Source of the DNA: Saccharicrinis fermentans DSM 9555 = JCM 21142
Lineage (GTDB): Bacteria; Bacteroidota; Bacteroidia; Bacteroidales; Marinilabiliaceae
Length of the DNA: 64,000 nt
NCBI RefSeq assembly: GCF_000517085.1
Contig: NZ_KI912107.1
Span: 5,143,980-5,207,979 of the forward strand
Reading direction: 5' to 3'
Shown piece by piece: positions 38,505-46,815 of this stretch (positions within the stretch are counted from its first letter, which is position 1; every line of letters starts with the position of its first letter). The notes under the pieces were generated by a model. That model saw nothing but the letters and a program-made list of their open reading frames with translations, ran no database searches and was not told the DNA's origin. Both the position numbers and the translations under genes were made by a program.

Positions 38505-39674
38505 ATGGGATTGTTCATTAAAGGGTATTTATGTAATAAGCATCTGTTGCTATCATGCTTCTTGGTATGTGCATTTTATAGCTCGTCTTCAATGGTGGCA
38601 CAGAAAAGTATTCATCGTCAGCAGGTTTTAAGTTCATTGCTTCGTGTAAATAGTTATTTTATGGAGAAGTATAGTGATTATACTGCGACATCAAATGTTG
38701 GTAGAGTCCGGCCAAGTAATATTTGGACTAGGGGTGTTTATTATGAAGGACTGATGGCTTTATATTCTATATATCCAAAGGAAGTTTTTTATGAGTATGC
38801 ATATAATTGGTCTGATTTTCATCAGTGGGGTTATCGGGATGGAGTGGTAACACGTAATGCAGATGATTATTGTGCTGGGCAAACATATCTTGATTTATAT
38901 CGCATAAATCAAGATCCGAATTGTATACGTAAGGTGAAAGCTAATTTAGATATGTTAGTCAATACACCTCAGGATGATGATTGGTGGTGGATTGATGCTG
39001 TACAAATGGGAATGCCTGTTTTTGCAAAGCTTGGAGCTACACTGGATGAGCCTAAATATTGGGATAAGATGTGGGATATGTATGAAGATTGTCGCAATAA
39101 AATTTCCGGAACAGGTCTTTTTAATCAAGAAGACGGTCTCTGGTGGCGAGATGCCGATTTTATTCCGCCTTATCAAGAGCCCAATGGAGAGGATTGTTAT
39201 TGGTCTCGAGGGAATGGTTGGGTGTACGCCGCATTGGTTAGGGTTCTGAGTGAAATTCCTAAAGATGAGAAGCATTATAAGGATTATGTGAGTGATTATA
39301 TGTTGATGACAAAGGCTATAGTAAAATGCCAAAGAGAAGATGGTTTTTGGAACGTGAGTTTACATGATCCCGAAAATTATGGAGGAAAAGAAGTCACAGG
39401 TACTTCCTTGTTTTTATATGGTTTGGCCTGGGGAGTAAATAATGGTTTGTTATCCTATGAGAAATATGGCCCTTTCATTACAAAGGCATGGACTTCAATT
39501 GTAAAAGATGCCATTCATCCCAACGGCTTTTTAGGTTATGTGCAGGGAACAGGAAAGGAACCTAAAGATGGTCAGCCAGTAACTTTTCAAAGTATGCCCG
39601 ATTTTGAGGATTACGGTATTGGATGTTTTCTGCTTGCAGGTGTCGAAGTGTATAAAATGAAACAGTATGAGTAA
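38505..39674 (+). CDS. GH105-family unsaturated rhamnogalacturonyl hydrolase
   Basis: 389 aa with signal peptide to about residue 33. Alpha-six/alpha-six barrel typical of GH105: NIWTRGVYYEGLMALY, WWWIDAVQMGMPVFAKL with the catalytic Asp, YWSRGNGWVYAALVR and the closing DYGIGCFLLAGVEVYKM. It removes the 4,5-unsaturated galacturonic acid from the ends of oligosaccharides made by rhamnogalacturonan lyases such as the PL11 enzyme in the same group. It starts the plus-strand series and overlaps the next gene by 8 bases, so the two are translationally coupled. Confidence 0.92.
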   Translation: MGLFIKGYLCNKHLLLSCFLVCAFYSSSSMVAQKSIHRQQVLSSLLRVNSYFMEKYSDYTATSNVGRVRPSNIWTRGVYYEGLMALYSIYPKEVFYEYAYNWSDFHQWGYRDGVVTRNADDYCAGQTYLDLYRINQDPNCIRKVKANLDMLVNTPQDDDWWWIDAVQMGMPVFAKLGATLDEPKYWDKMWDMYEDCRNKISGTGLFNQEDGLWWRDADFIPPYQEPNGEDCYWSRGNGWVYAALVRVLSEIPKDEKHYKDYVSDYMLMTKAIVKCQREDGFWNVSLHDPENYGGKEVTGTSLFLYGLAWGVNNGLLSYEKYGPFITKAWTSIVKDAIHPNGFLGYVQGTGKEPKDGQPVTFQSMPDFEDYGIGCFLLAGVEVYKMKQYE

Positions 39675-40890
39675 GATGGATATGATGAAAACATATAAAA
39701 AGGTAATTGTATTTTCGTTGTTGGCGTTTGTTATTGTGTTGTGGACGTATTCTTGTAGGCAACATCAGAAACGGCATATGATTATACAACCTCTACAAAT
39801 ATCAAAAAAAGGTTTTGTTTCTTTTAAAAATGTAGCGGATGGAAATTATAGGGTGCATGTAAAGGTTGGCTCTGATAAAAGTGAAGGACATACGGTTATT
39901 CGTGGAGAATCCAGAAGGATGTTTTTTGATGGCATAAAAACAGAAAAAGGGGAGCTGAAAGATGTTTATTTTAATATAAATAAGCGGGACACGATCATTG
40001 AACCAGGTCAGATGGTTCGGATAAAAAGCCGAGAGAAAGATAAGCTGAATTGGGATGCAGACTTAACTTTCGAGTTCAATGGAGCATCGCCTCAAGTAAA
40101 ATCTATTGAAATAACACCTATTGACTCAGTCATTACAGTCTTTCTTTGTGGAAATTCAACTGTTGTTGATCAGGATAATGAACCTTGGTGTGGTTGGGGG
40201 CAAATCTTGCCTCGCTTTTTTAATGAACGTATTTGCGTGGCTAACTATGCCGAGTCCGGAGAAACAGCCACAAGTTTTATGGTACGAAGAAGGTTGGATA
40301 AGATTTTGACACAGATTAAAGCGGGAGATTACCTTTTTGTTGAATTTGGACATAATGATCAAAAGGAAAAAGGAGAGGGGAAGGGGGCATATTTGAATTT
40401 TACAGATCGCTTACTGGAATATGTTGCTAAAGCACGTGCTAAGGGAGCTTATCCTGTATTTGTAACGCCAACACAGCGTCGGAGTTTTAATGAAGATGGT
40501 AAAATAGTAGATACGCATGGAGCTTATCCTGATGCCATGAGGAAAGTGGCTAGGGAGAACAAGGTGCCCTTAATTGATCTTCATGCTTACACTCGTAACT
40601 TGTATGAGGCTATGGGGGTATCGGGTTCTATAAATGCATTTGTACATTATCCAGCAAATACATTTCCAAATCAAAGTAAAGCTTTAAAAGACAATACGCA
40701 TTTTAATCCTTATGGAGGCTATCAGATAGCCAAGTGTGTTATATATGGGATGAAGGAAATTGATTTACCTATTGTGGAATACCTTAGAAAGGATGTGGCG
40801 GATTTTAATCCGTTTAGCCCAGATGAATTTAACAAGTTTAAGTGGTATCCAACCCCCTCTGTTGAACTAGAAAAACCGGAGGGAAACTAA
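39667..40890 (+). CDS. CE12-type esterase with N-terminal beta-sandwich
   Basis: 407 aa. A membrane or lipoprotein signal (VIVLWTYSC) precedes a beta-rich domain of about 100 residues (GNYRVHVKVGSD, VYFNINKRDT), likely a carbohydrate-binding-like fold. The SGNH domain starts near 155: block I reads FLCGNSTVVDQDNEP, block III FVEFGHNDQKEKG, and the C-terminal pair DNTHFNPYGG. Block I has GNS in place of the usual GDS; the nucleophile Ser is kept, so activity is expected. The family deacetylates rhamnogalacturonan. Coupled to the GH105 gene. Confidence 0.83.
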   Translation: MSKMDMMKTYKKVIVFSLLAFVIVLWTYSCRQHQKRHMIIQPLQISKKGFVSFKNVADGNYRVHVKVGSDKSEGHTVIRGESRRMFFDGIKTEKGELKDVYFNINKRDTIIEPGQMVRIKSREKDKLNWDADLTFEFNGASPQVKSIEITPIDSVITVFLCGNSTVVDQDNEPWCGWGQILPRFFNERICVANYAESGETATSFMVRRRLDKILTQIKAGDYLFVEFGHNDQKEKGEGKGAYLNFTDRLLEYVAKARAKGAYPVFVTPTQRRSFNEDGKIVDTHGAYPDAMRKVARENKVPLIDLHAYTRNLYEAMGVSGSINAFVHYPANTFPNQSKALKDNTHFNPYGGYQIAKCVIYGMKEIDLPIVEYLRKDVADFNPFSPDEFNKFKWYPTPSVELEKPEGN

Positions 40891-40897
40891 AGTATTT

Positions 40898-41641
40898 ATG
40901 ATGACAAAGTATGTAAATGCAATCTTGTATTTTTTCTTACTGATAGGGTCATTGGGAGCCCAAAATCCCGATTGGTCATTACTGACGCCTAAATTGGCCG
41001 GAACTTTAAGGTTGGGTGTGGAAGTTAAAGGGGAGAGTAAGTGGTTTTCTGATTTTACAACGGTTCATTTGGATGTATCGAAAAATCAACTTAGGTATAT
41101 TCTTGCGGATAATATTATGGGGGGTGGAACAATGGAATTAATAGTGAGATCATTGGAGGATAGTCAGGGGGCTGTAATGAAGCTGAAGGGGGAAAATATT
41201 GTTCAAGACGTTAGACTTATATGGATGTTTGGGGGAGCTTCCAATAAGGAGGTGGATGCTGATCAATGGATATCTGAAATTTTGCCTGAGGATTGTCTTT
41301 TAAATGTTTTTAGTATCGAGGGGCAGTCATTTACACTTTATTATGGTAGCAGTCAAAAACTTAGGGTCCTTGGGGGCTTGGTTCCTTCGGGAGGATGCTT
41401 AAGATTGGCTGATGCCAGAAAACAAGCTCAGCCTCTTTGTTTGTTGAAATCAGGAAAGAAAACGAGGTATCAGGTGGTGTCATCGGATGTTGCAATGACC
41501 ACTGGGAAGGACTATTATTTTTGTTTTTATTTTTTAAATCCTAGGGCAGATTACAATTATTTTATGCTTCCAAAACTTTTTAAAGAGGGTAGCTATGTGG
41601 TGAATAAAGAAACTGAGTGGATGAAATCAACACCTGATTGA
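40898..41641 (+). CDS. DUF4450-like secreted protein without a catalytic domain
   Basis: 247 aa with signal peptide ending in LGAQ. It is all beta in appearance: LRLGVEVKGESKWFSDFTTV, MGGGTMELIVRSLED, VRLIWMFGGASNKEVD and FTLYYGSSQKLRVLGG. These recall the N-terminal domain of DUF4450 proteins, which in Bacteroidota pectin loci normally continue into a large glycosidase-like barrel. Here the frame ends at 247 aa and no barrel follows; the palindromic repeat begins at the stop codon. It could be a genuine stand-alone binding module or the remnant of a longer gene. It lies 7 bases after the CE12 gene. Family match is from memory and should be treated as moderate. Confidence 0.6.
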   Translation: MMTKYVNAILYFFLLIGSLGAQNPDWSLLTPKLAGTLRLGVEVKGESKWFSDFTTVHLDVSKNQLRYILADNIMGGGTMELIVRSLEDSQGAVMKLKGENIVQDVRLIWMFGGASNKEVDADQWISEILPEDCLLNVFSIEGQSFTLYYGSSQKLRVLGGLVPSGGCLRLADARKQAQPLCLLKSGKKTRYQVVSSDVAMTTGKDYYFCFYFLNPRADYNYFMLPKLFKEGSYVVNKETEWMKSTPD

Positions 41642-41711
41642 ATCTGGGAAATGCATTAGAAAATCTATTGTGCATTAAAATTGTGACGAAGTTCTAATGC
41701 ATCATCCGGGT
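41641..41711. repeat. REPIN-like palindromic repeat, copy 2
   Basis: ATGCATTAGAA at 41651-41661 is the exact inverse of TTCTAATGCAT at 41692-41702, with a 30-base loop. The outer flanks also resemble each other when inverted (CTGGGAA against the complement of CATCCGGG). The whole segment aligns with 18724-18793 at roughly three quarters identity. It begins at the last base of the DUF4450-like stop codon. Confidence 0.65.
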
Positions 41712-41743
41712 TAAATGCTTACAGGTGTTTAAAGTTTAAGTAC

Positions 41744-43192
41744 ATGCGACTATTATTGGTATTTACGGCCTTTATACAAGGTCTTTTTTTACAAGCTGAA
41801 ATTTATAATATTAAAGATTTTGGGGCAATAGGAGATGGTGTTGCCATTGATTCATGGGCCATAAATAAAGCCATTGACGAAGCAGCAAAAAATGGAGGTG
41901 GTACTATTTATTTTCCTGCGGGAACTTATGCCTGTTATTCGATACGCCTAAAAAGTAATCTGACACTTCATATAGGTTCGGGAGCAACAATATTGGCTGC
42001 TTTTCCAACGGAAAAGAAAGGATATGATCAGGCGGAACCAAATATGGATAATCTTTTTCAGGATTTTGGACATAGTCATTGGAAGAATTCTTTACTATGG
42101 GCTATTGGAGAACGAAATATAAATATCTGTGGGAATGGACTTATTAATGGGGAGGGCTTGACCAGAGAGGAAAGTAGGTTGCCTGGTGTAGGAAATAAGG
42201 CATTGTCTTTTAAGGAGTGCAAGAATGTTACAGTAAAAGATATATCGATGTTAAACTGTGGGCATTTTGCAGTATTAGCTACTGGTGTTGATAACTTGCA
42301 TATAATCAATGTGAAAGCTGATACGGATAGGGATGGCTTTGATATTGATTGTTGCAGGAATGTTCGAATTTCAGGCTGTACGGTTAATTGTCCATGGGAT
42401 GATGCAATTGTGTTGAAAGCAAGTTATGGCTTGGGGTATTTTAAAGATACCGAGAATGTGATCATAGATGGTTGCTTTGTTTCAGGTTATGATATGGGCT
42501 CTGTTTTAAATGGAAAGTGGGAAACAAATGAAGCGGTAGCTCCTGATCATGGTCCAAATACAGGACGAATTAAATTAGGTACTGAATCTAGTGGGGGATT
42601 TAAAAATATTGTAATTAGTAATTGTATTTTTGAAAGAAGTAGAGGCTTGGCAATAGAATCGGTGGATGGAGGTTGGTTGCAGGATGTGGTAGTCTCCAAT
42701 ATAACAATGAGAGATGTGGGTAATGCGCCATTTTTTATTCGTCTGGGCGGTCGTCAACGCAGTCCTATTGGTACGCCCATTGGGAAGTTGCAAAGGCTGC
42801 AAATAAGCAATGTGAATGTTTTTAATGCGGATTCGAATTTTTCAAATATTATAAGCGGTATCCCTGGTCATCGAATTGAGGAAGTCTCTTTTTCTAATAT
42901 ACATATTCATTTTAAAGGTGGGGTTAAAATTTCAGATGTTGATGATGTCATTCCTGAAAACATTAAAAAATACCCGGAACCTTGGATGTTTGGGGTGGTG
43001 CCTGCTTCTGGTTTTTTTGTGCGTCATGTTCAGGATGTGATTTTTGAAAATATCAGGTTCTACTTTGATTCTTATGATGAAAGACCTTTGTTTGTTTTGG
43101 AGGATGCGGAAAGTGTCGATATTTTTAAAGTAAGGGTAGGAGGAGTGCTTGTGGAAAATCCCTGTGCGCTTCCGTCGAGGAAGTGTAAATAA
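41744..43192 (+). CDS. GH28-family polygalacturonase-like enzyme
   Basis: 482 aa, short signal peptide to about residue 18. Parallel beta-helix start YNIKDFGAIGDGVAIDS and GGGTIYFPAGTY, then the GH28 catalytic region TDRDGFDIDCC, WDDAIVLKAS and GTESSGG. It differs from the first GH28 at 24448-25890 in the catalytic surroundings, so the two probably cut different galacturonic acid linkages. It stands between the palindromic repeat and the PL11 gene. Confidence 0.88.
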   Translation: MRLLLVFTAFIQGLFLQAEIYNIKDFGAIGDGVAIDSWAINKAIDEAAKNGGGTIYFPAGTYACYSIRLKSNLTLHIGSGATILAAFPTEKKGYDQAEPNMDNLFQDFGHSHWKNSLLWAIGERNINICGNGLINGEGLTREESRLPGVGNKALSFKECKNVTVKDISMLNCGHFAVLATGVDNLHIINVKADTDRDGFDIDCCRNVRISGCTVNCPWDDAIVLKASYGLGYFKDTENVIIDGCFVSGYDMGSVLNGKWETNEAVAPDHGPNTGRIKLGTESSGGFKNIVISNCIFERSRGLAIESVDGGWLQDVVVSNITMRDVGNAPFFIRLGGRQRSPIGTPIGKLQRLQISNVNVFNADSNFSNIISGIPGHRIEEVSFSNIHIHFKGGVKISDVDDVIPENIKKYPEPWMFGVVPASGFFVRHVQDVIFENIRFYFDSYDERPLFVLEDAESVDIFKVRVGGVLVENPCALPSRKCK

Positions 43193-43262
43193 GTGTAATG
43201 TAAAAGTGTGAGACTTATTTTTGTTAGTTGTAGGTTTGTTTAATCATTGTTAAGTTAAGAGG

Positions 43263-45503
43263 ATGTATAAGGTATTGATATCAAGATTGTTTTGCGCTTT
43301 TTTTGCTATTCTTTTTTTTACGGGGTGGGTGGATGGTCAGATATTAAAGGGGCCAAATTATTCATCATGTATTCAAAAAGAACAGCTGGGGAGGGGATTG
43401 ATTGCTATCCAAGATGAAAATGGTGATGTTTTTATTACCTGGCGATACTTACCAAGTGATGATGTGAAGCGTGGTTTTGATGTGTATAGAAAAACAGGAA
43501 GTAGAAGAAAGGTTAAATTGAATGAGATGCCCTTGCTTACATCAACTTTCTTTAGGGATAAAACGGTTAATACTTCGGTAAATAATGAATATTTGATTAC
43601 TGATAGTCGGACTAATAGAGTGCTTGCATCTTATATGCTCACACCGCAAAAGGCTACAACTCCTTATGTGTCTATACCAATCCGTCAATTTCCAGGTGAT
43701 AGTTTGTGGAGCTACAGTCCTAATGACGCTTCTTTGGGAGATTTAGATGGTGATGGCGAGATGGAAATTATTCTTAAAAGGGAGAATAGTGGTAAGGATA
43801 ATTCGCATAGGGGTGTTTGTGATGGAGGAACTTTGATAGAGGCTTATGCCTTAGATGGTCGTTTTTTATGGCGGATTGACCTCGGGACGAATATACGACA
43901 GGGCGCGCATTATACTCAGATCCTGGTTTATGATTTTGATGGTGATGGACTGTCTGAGGTCGTGGTGAAAACAGCAGAGGGTACTGTATTTGGAGACGGC
44001 AGTGTTATGGGTGATATCAATGGGGATGGTATCACTGATTATGTAGATAGGGATGTGCTGTCTTTGAGCTATGGAAAAATTATGTCAGGACCTGAATTTT
44101 TGTCGGTGATAGAAGGTAAAACCGGAAAAGAGCTCGCTAGGTGTAATTATATTTCCAGGGGTAAGCCCAATGAATTTGGAGATAGAACTGGTAATAGGGT
44201 TGATCGCTTTTTAGCAGGAATAGCTTATTTGGATGGCTTTAAGCCAAGTATATTAATTTGTAGAGGGTATTACGAGAAGACGGTGTTGGAGGCTTGGGAT
44301 TTTAGGATGGGTAAGCTAAGTAAGAGATGGCATTTTAGTACAGATAGTCTTATATATGAGAATTTTAAAGGTCAGGGAAATCATAGCCTAGCTGTTGGAG
44401 ATGTAGATGGAGACGGTAAGGATGAAGTCACTTATGGCGCTTGTTTGATAGATGATGATGGCTCTGGTGGATATAATACTCAACTTGGGCATGGAGATGC
44501 GATGCATTTAACTGATATAGATATTGAGCGTCCAGGTTTGGAAGTATGGGATTGTCATGAGCATGTACCCACAAGAGCCGGTTCTGAGTTGAGAGATGCA
44601 GCTACCGGGGCCTTACTCTGGGGTATTCCATCGGTGGAGGATGTGGGACGAGCGATGGCTGCTGATATTGACCCTCGTTTTAAGGGTGTTGAGCTTTGGA
44701 CTACTCATTCGGGTGGTGTTTATACTGCTAATGGAAGACTGATTACACAGTTTACCCCTTCAGTTAACATGGGCTTATGGTGGGATGGTGATTTGAATAG
44801 GGAGTTACTGGATGGTTCGGGGGTGACAGGGAAGGAAAGAATAGGTATTACCAAATGGAATGGTGACGGAATAGATGAGCTTCACTTGCCTAGGGAGGCG
44901 GATTTAGCTGCCAATAATTGGACCAAAGGAAATCCTTGTCTACAGGTAGATATGGTGGGAGATTGGCGTGAAGAGTTATTAGTAAGAACGAAAGATAATA
45001 AGGAAATAAGGTTGTATGTGACTCCTTTTAATACGAAGTATCGTTTTTATACTTTGTTGAGTGATCATATGTATCGTTTAAGTGCTGCTATTCAGAATGT
45101 GGGTTATAATCAACCAACGCAGTTGGGATATTATCTGGGCTCTGATTTAGGGAAGTTCTGGAATGATACGTATCGCCTTGGACGTGCAGGACATTCAAAA
45201 TCTGGGTGGGCGAAGGATGGTCATGTAAATGATATGAATACGCGGTATAAGGGGGCTCAAAGGAATGTCTTGGATACGATTACCTGCATTGATTCGGAGT
45301 ATGGCTTGGATGTAAAAATAAATTATGAGCGTTATAAGTGGCTGGCGAACGACAAAGTAGTGAGTACAAACAGGTCTTGCTTAATTCAGTCAAAGGATTA
45401 TTCAGGTGACCAAAGCGTAAGGGTTGTGTTACAAGCTTTGTATAAGGGTTTTGTGTTTGAGGATAGTGTGGTAGTTAAGTTTTCAACCCGGATGATGTAT
45501 TAG
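43263..45503 (+). CDS. PL11-family rhamnogalacturonan endolyase
   Basis: 746 aa with signal peptide to about residue 25. It has the eight-bladed propeller of PL11 (YesW-like) with repeated calcium sites: DLDGDGEME, DFDGDGLSE, DINGDGITD and DVDGDGKDE, and the long conserved block GRGLIAIQDENGDVFITWRYL. It cleaves the rhamnose-galacturonic acid backbone by beta-elimination, giving unsaturated ends for the two GH105 modules in this locus. It is the last gene of the PUL. Its stop codon lies within a partial palindromic repeat and the second MITE-like element follows 35 bases later. Confidence 0.93.
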   Translation: MYKVLISRLFCAFFAILFFTGWVDGQILKGPNYSSCIQKEQLGRGLIAIQDENGDVFITWRYLPSDDVKRGFDVYRKTGSRRKVKLNEMPLLTSTFFRDKTVNTSVNNEYLITDSRTNRVLASYMLTPQKATTPYVSIPIRQFPGDSLWSYSPNDASLGDLDGDGEMEIILKRENSGKDNSHRGVCDGGTLIEAYALDGRFLWRIDLGTNIRQGAHYTQILVYDFDGDGLSEVVVKTAEGTVFGDGSVMGDINGDGITDYVDRDVLSLSYGKIMSGPEFLSVIEGKTGKELARCNYISRGKPNEFGDRTGNRVDRFLAGIAYLDGFKPSILICRGYYEKTVLEAWDFRMGKLSKRWHFSTDSLIYENFKGQGNHSLAVGDVDGDGKDEVTYGACLIDDDGSGGYNTQLGHGDAMHLTDIDIERPGLEVWDCHEHVPTRAGSELRDAATGALLWGIPSVEDVGRAMAADIDPRFKGVELWTTHSGGVYTANGRLITQFTPSVNMGLWWDGDLNRELLDGSGVTGKERIGITKWNGDGIDELHLPREADLAANNWTKGNPCLQVDMVGDWREELLVRTKDNKEIRLYVTPFNTKYRFYTLLSDHMYRLSAAIQNVGYNQPTQLGYYLGSDLGKFWNDTYRLGRAGHSKSGWAKDGHVNDMNTRYKGAQRNVLDTITCIDSEYGLDVKINYERYKWLANDKVVSTNRSCLIQSKDYSGDQSVRVVLQALYKGFVFEDSVVVKFSTRMMY

Positions 45504-45506
45504 AAA
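45484..45506. repeat. Half copy of the palindromic repeat at the PL11 3' end
   Basis: CAACCCGGATGATGTATTAG, plus AA, is the complement of the right arm of copy 2 (41692-41713) with two mismatches. It supplies the last codons and stop of the PL11 gene. The left arm is absent. Confidence 0.55.
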
Positions 45507-45538
45507 CATTGAAATATCGCTTTTCAATCTTCATATGT

Positions 45539-45693
45539 AGTGGCTGCAAGAAAACGACTGTTTTTTCAGTCTTTGATAAGAAAGCTTCAAAGACAAGGCT
45601 TTCGATATTTCTGAAACCAAGGAGTTTACTGATTGTAAATGACTGTTTCAAAAATGAGAATAACGCAGTATTTGGAGTTTTCTTGCAAAGACT
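45539..45693. mobile_element. MITE-like element, copy 2 (155 bp)
   Basis: Same 155-bp element as 12840-12994 with 4 differences, including the terminal inverted repeat TGCAAGAAAAC. Flanked by ATGTAG on both sides (45535-45540, 45694-45699; the innermost AG on the left overlaps the element end), a target sequence different from copy 1, so the two were separate insertions. GACTG-tttttt-CAGTC is a perfect hairpin in this copy. Confidence 0.8.
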
Positions 45694-45771
45694 ATGTAGG
45701 ATCACGCAAAAAAGTTGGGTCTGTTAAAAAAAAGTATTTGTTTAGCTGTTAAATAGAAACGGATTTAATAA

Positions 45772-45891
45772 ATTGAGAAAGAAGAACTATCATCGGAGCT
45801 ACTGGCTCTATTCTTACCAGAAGGGATATTAGATTATTTCCAGATCGTATCCTATCGGAAATCTTCAAGCGGAAAGCATATTTTAAACTAA
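45772..45891 (+). pseudogene. Remnant of transposase N-region
   Basis: An open stretch reading IEKEELSSELLALFLPEGIL then DYFQIVSYRKSSSGKH before a stop resembles the small N-region protein of ISAon1-type transposases (LLPEGLLEYF pattern). It has no start codon of its own and ends after about 40 residues. Confidence 0.6.
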
Positions 45892-46036
45892 GGATTTGAA
45901 GTTAAGGGTGTTGACATTCTATTTTAATAATAATTTCAAGTATAACGAAAGTCTTTACAATTTATCCATAACCATATTCAAGAACTCTCATCTAAAGGAT
46001 ATCTCCTATTAATGTACAAAGCTATCAATTAATGAA

Positions 46037-46232
46037 CCGCAGGGTTGGCCAGGACAATAGCCCCGGGGCCGGCGTTGGCGAGAAGCTTCCCTGGGCGCAC
46101 TTGAGGTGGTAGTGCTGTTGGCCTAGCGCGAAGGAAGTGTGCGCCGGACGGAAAGGGAAGTTGATGCAGGGCAGGTAGTGATCTATTGTTCTAGACCTTT
46201 TTGGTCCTTTTTATGGCAATGATAAAAAGGAC
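46037..46232. repeat. GC-rich foldable core, copy 1 (196 bp)
   Basis: A GC-rich block inside an AT-rich IS remnant. CTTCCCT at 46086-46092 followed by GGCGCAC at 46094-46100 pairs with GTGCGCC at 46139-46145 and AGGGAAG at 46154-46160. GCCCCGGGGC is a palindrome at 46060-46069. GTCCTTTTTAT at 46204-46214 pairs perfectly with 46222-46232, and its start overlaps an alternative hairpin GACC/GGTC at 46194-46206. Copy 2 lies 583 bases on. It may be a structured RNA; function unknown. Confidence 0.65.
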
Positions 46233-46295
46233 ATTAACGCAAGTTTCAAAAGCAAAGAAAAATATCATATAAGTTAGAAACATTGCTCTCAATTA

Positions 46296-46421
46296 GATAA
46301 CGGAAGTACCAATGCTGCAGCAGAATCTTTCAATGCAAAAGTAAAGGATTTCAGAAGGCAATTCAGAGGTGTTGTTGATGTAAAATTCTTCTTATTCAGA
46401 TTAACAAAAATATTTGCATGA
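46296..46421 (+). pseudogene. Remnant of transposase C-terminus, copy 1
   Basis: Reads DNGSTNAAAESFNAKVKDF then RRQFRGVVDVKFFLFRLTKI-FA stop, the typical C-terminus of ISAon1-type DDE transposases (NRSTNA-AESFNAKIK, FRGV, FFLFRLTKIYA). Upstream sequence continues the family in another frame (RNIALN then stop), showing a deletion. A shorter second copy at about 46879-46929 ends at a 110-base deletion. Confidence 0.7.
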
Positions 46422-46619
46422 CAACTACAAACAACATTTACACCCAACTTTTGGCACTGATACTTTGAAGCTAATAGTTTGTAATTAAATATGTTGATAT
46501 TAGATTTCAATAATAATTTCAAGTATAACGAAAGTCTTTACAACTTATCCATAACCATATTCAATAACTTTCAATGAATAAATAATCCCCATTTAAACAC
46601 ACAACAATCAGTAAAAAGA

Positions 46620-46815
46620 CCGCAGGGTTGGCCAGAACAATAGCCCCGGGGCCGGCGTTGGTGAGAAGCTTCCCTGGGCGCACTTGAGGTGGTAGTGTTA
46701 TTGGCCTAGCGCGAAGGAAGTGTGCGCCGGACGGAAAGGGAAGTTGATGCAGGGCAGATAGTGATCTATTGTTCTAGACCTTTTTGGTCCTTTTTATGGC
46801 AATGATAAAAAGGAC
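46620..46815. repeat. GC-rich foldable core, copy 2 (196 bp)
   Basis: Same length as 46037-46232 with 5 differences, all transitions, none disrupting the main stem or the terminal hairpin. About 56 bases immediately before it match the corresponding bases of copy 1 at only about 57%, while 60 bases before that are again nearly identical. Confidence 0.65.

Noticed and set aside
46037-46815. Group II intron or CRISPR as explanation of the GC-rich cores
   Set aside because: No domain V-like hairpin or intron boundary (GUGYG...AY), no reverse transcriptase; only two copies, 583 bases apart, with no short regular repeats.
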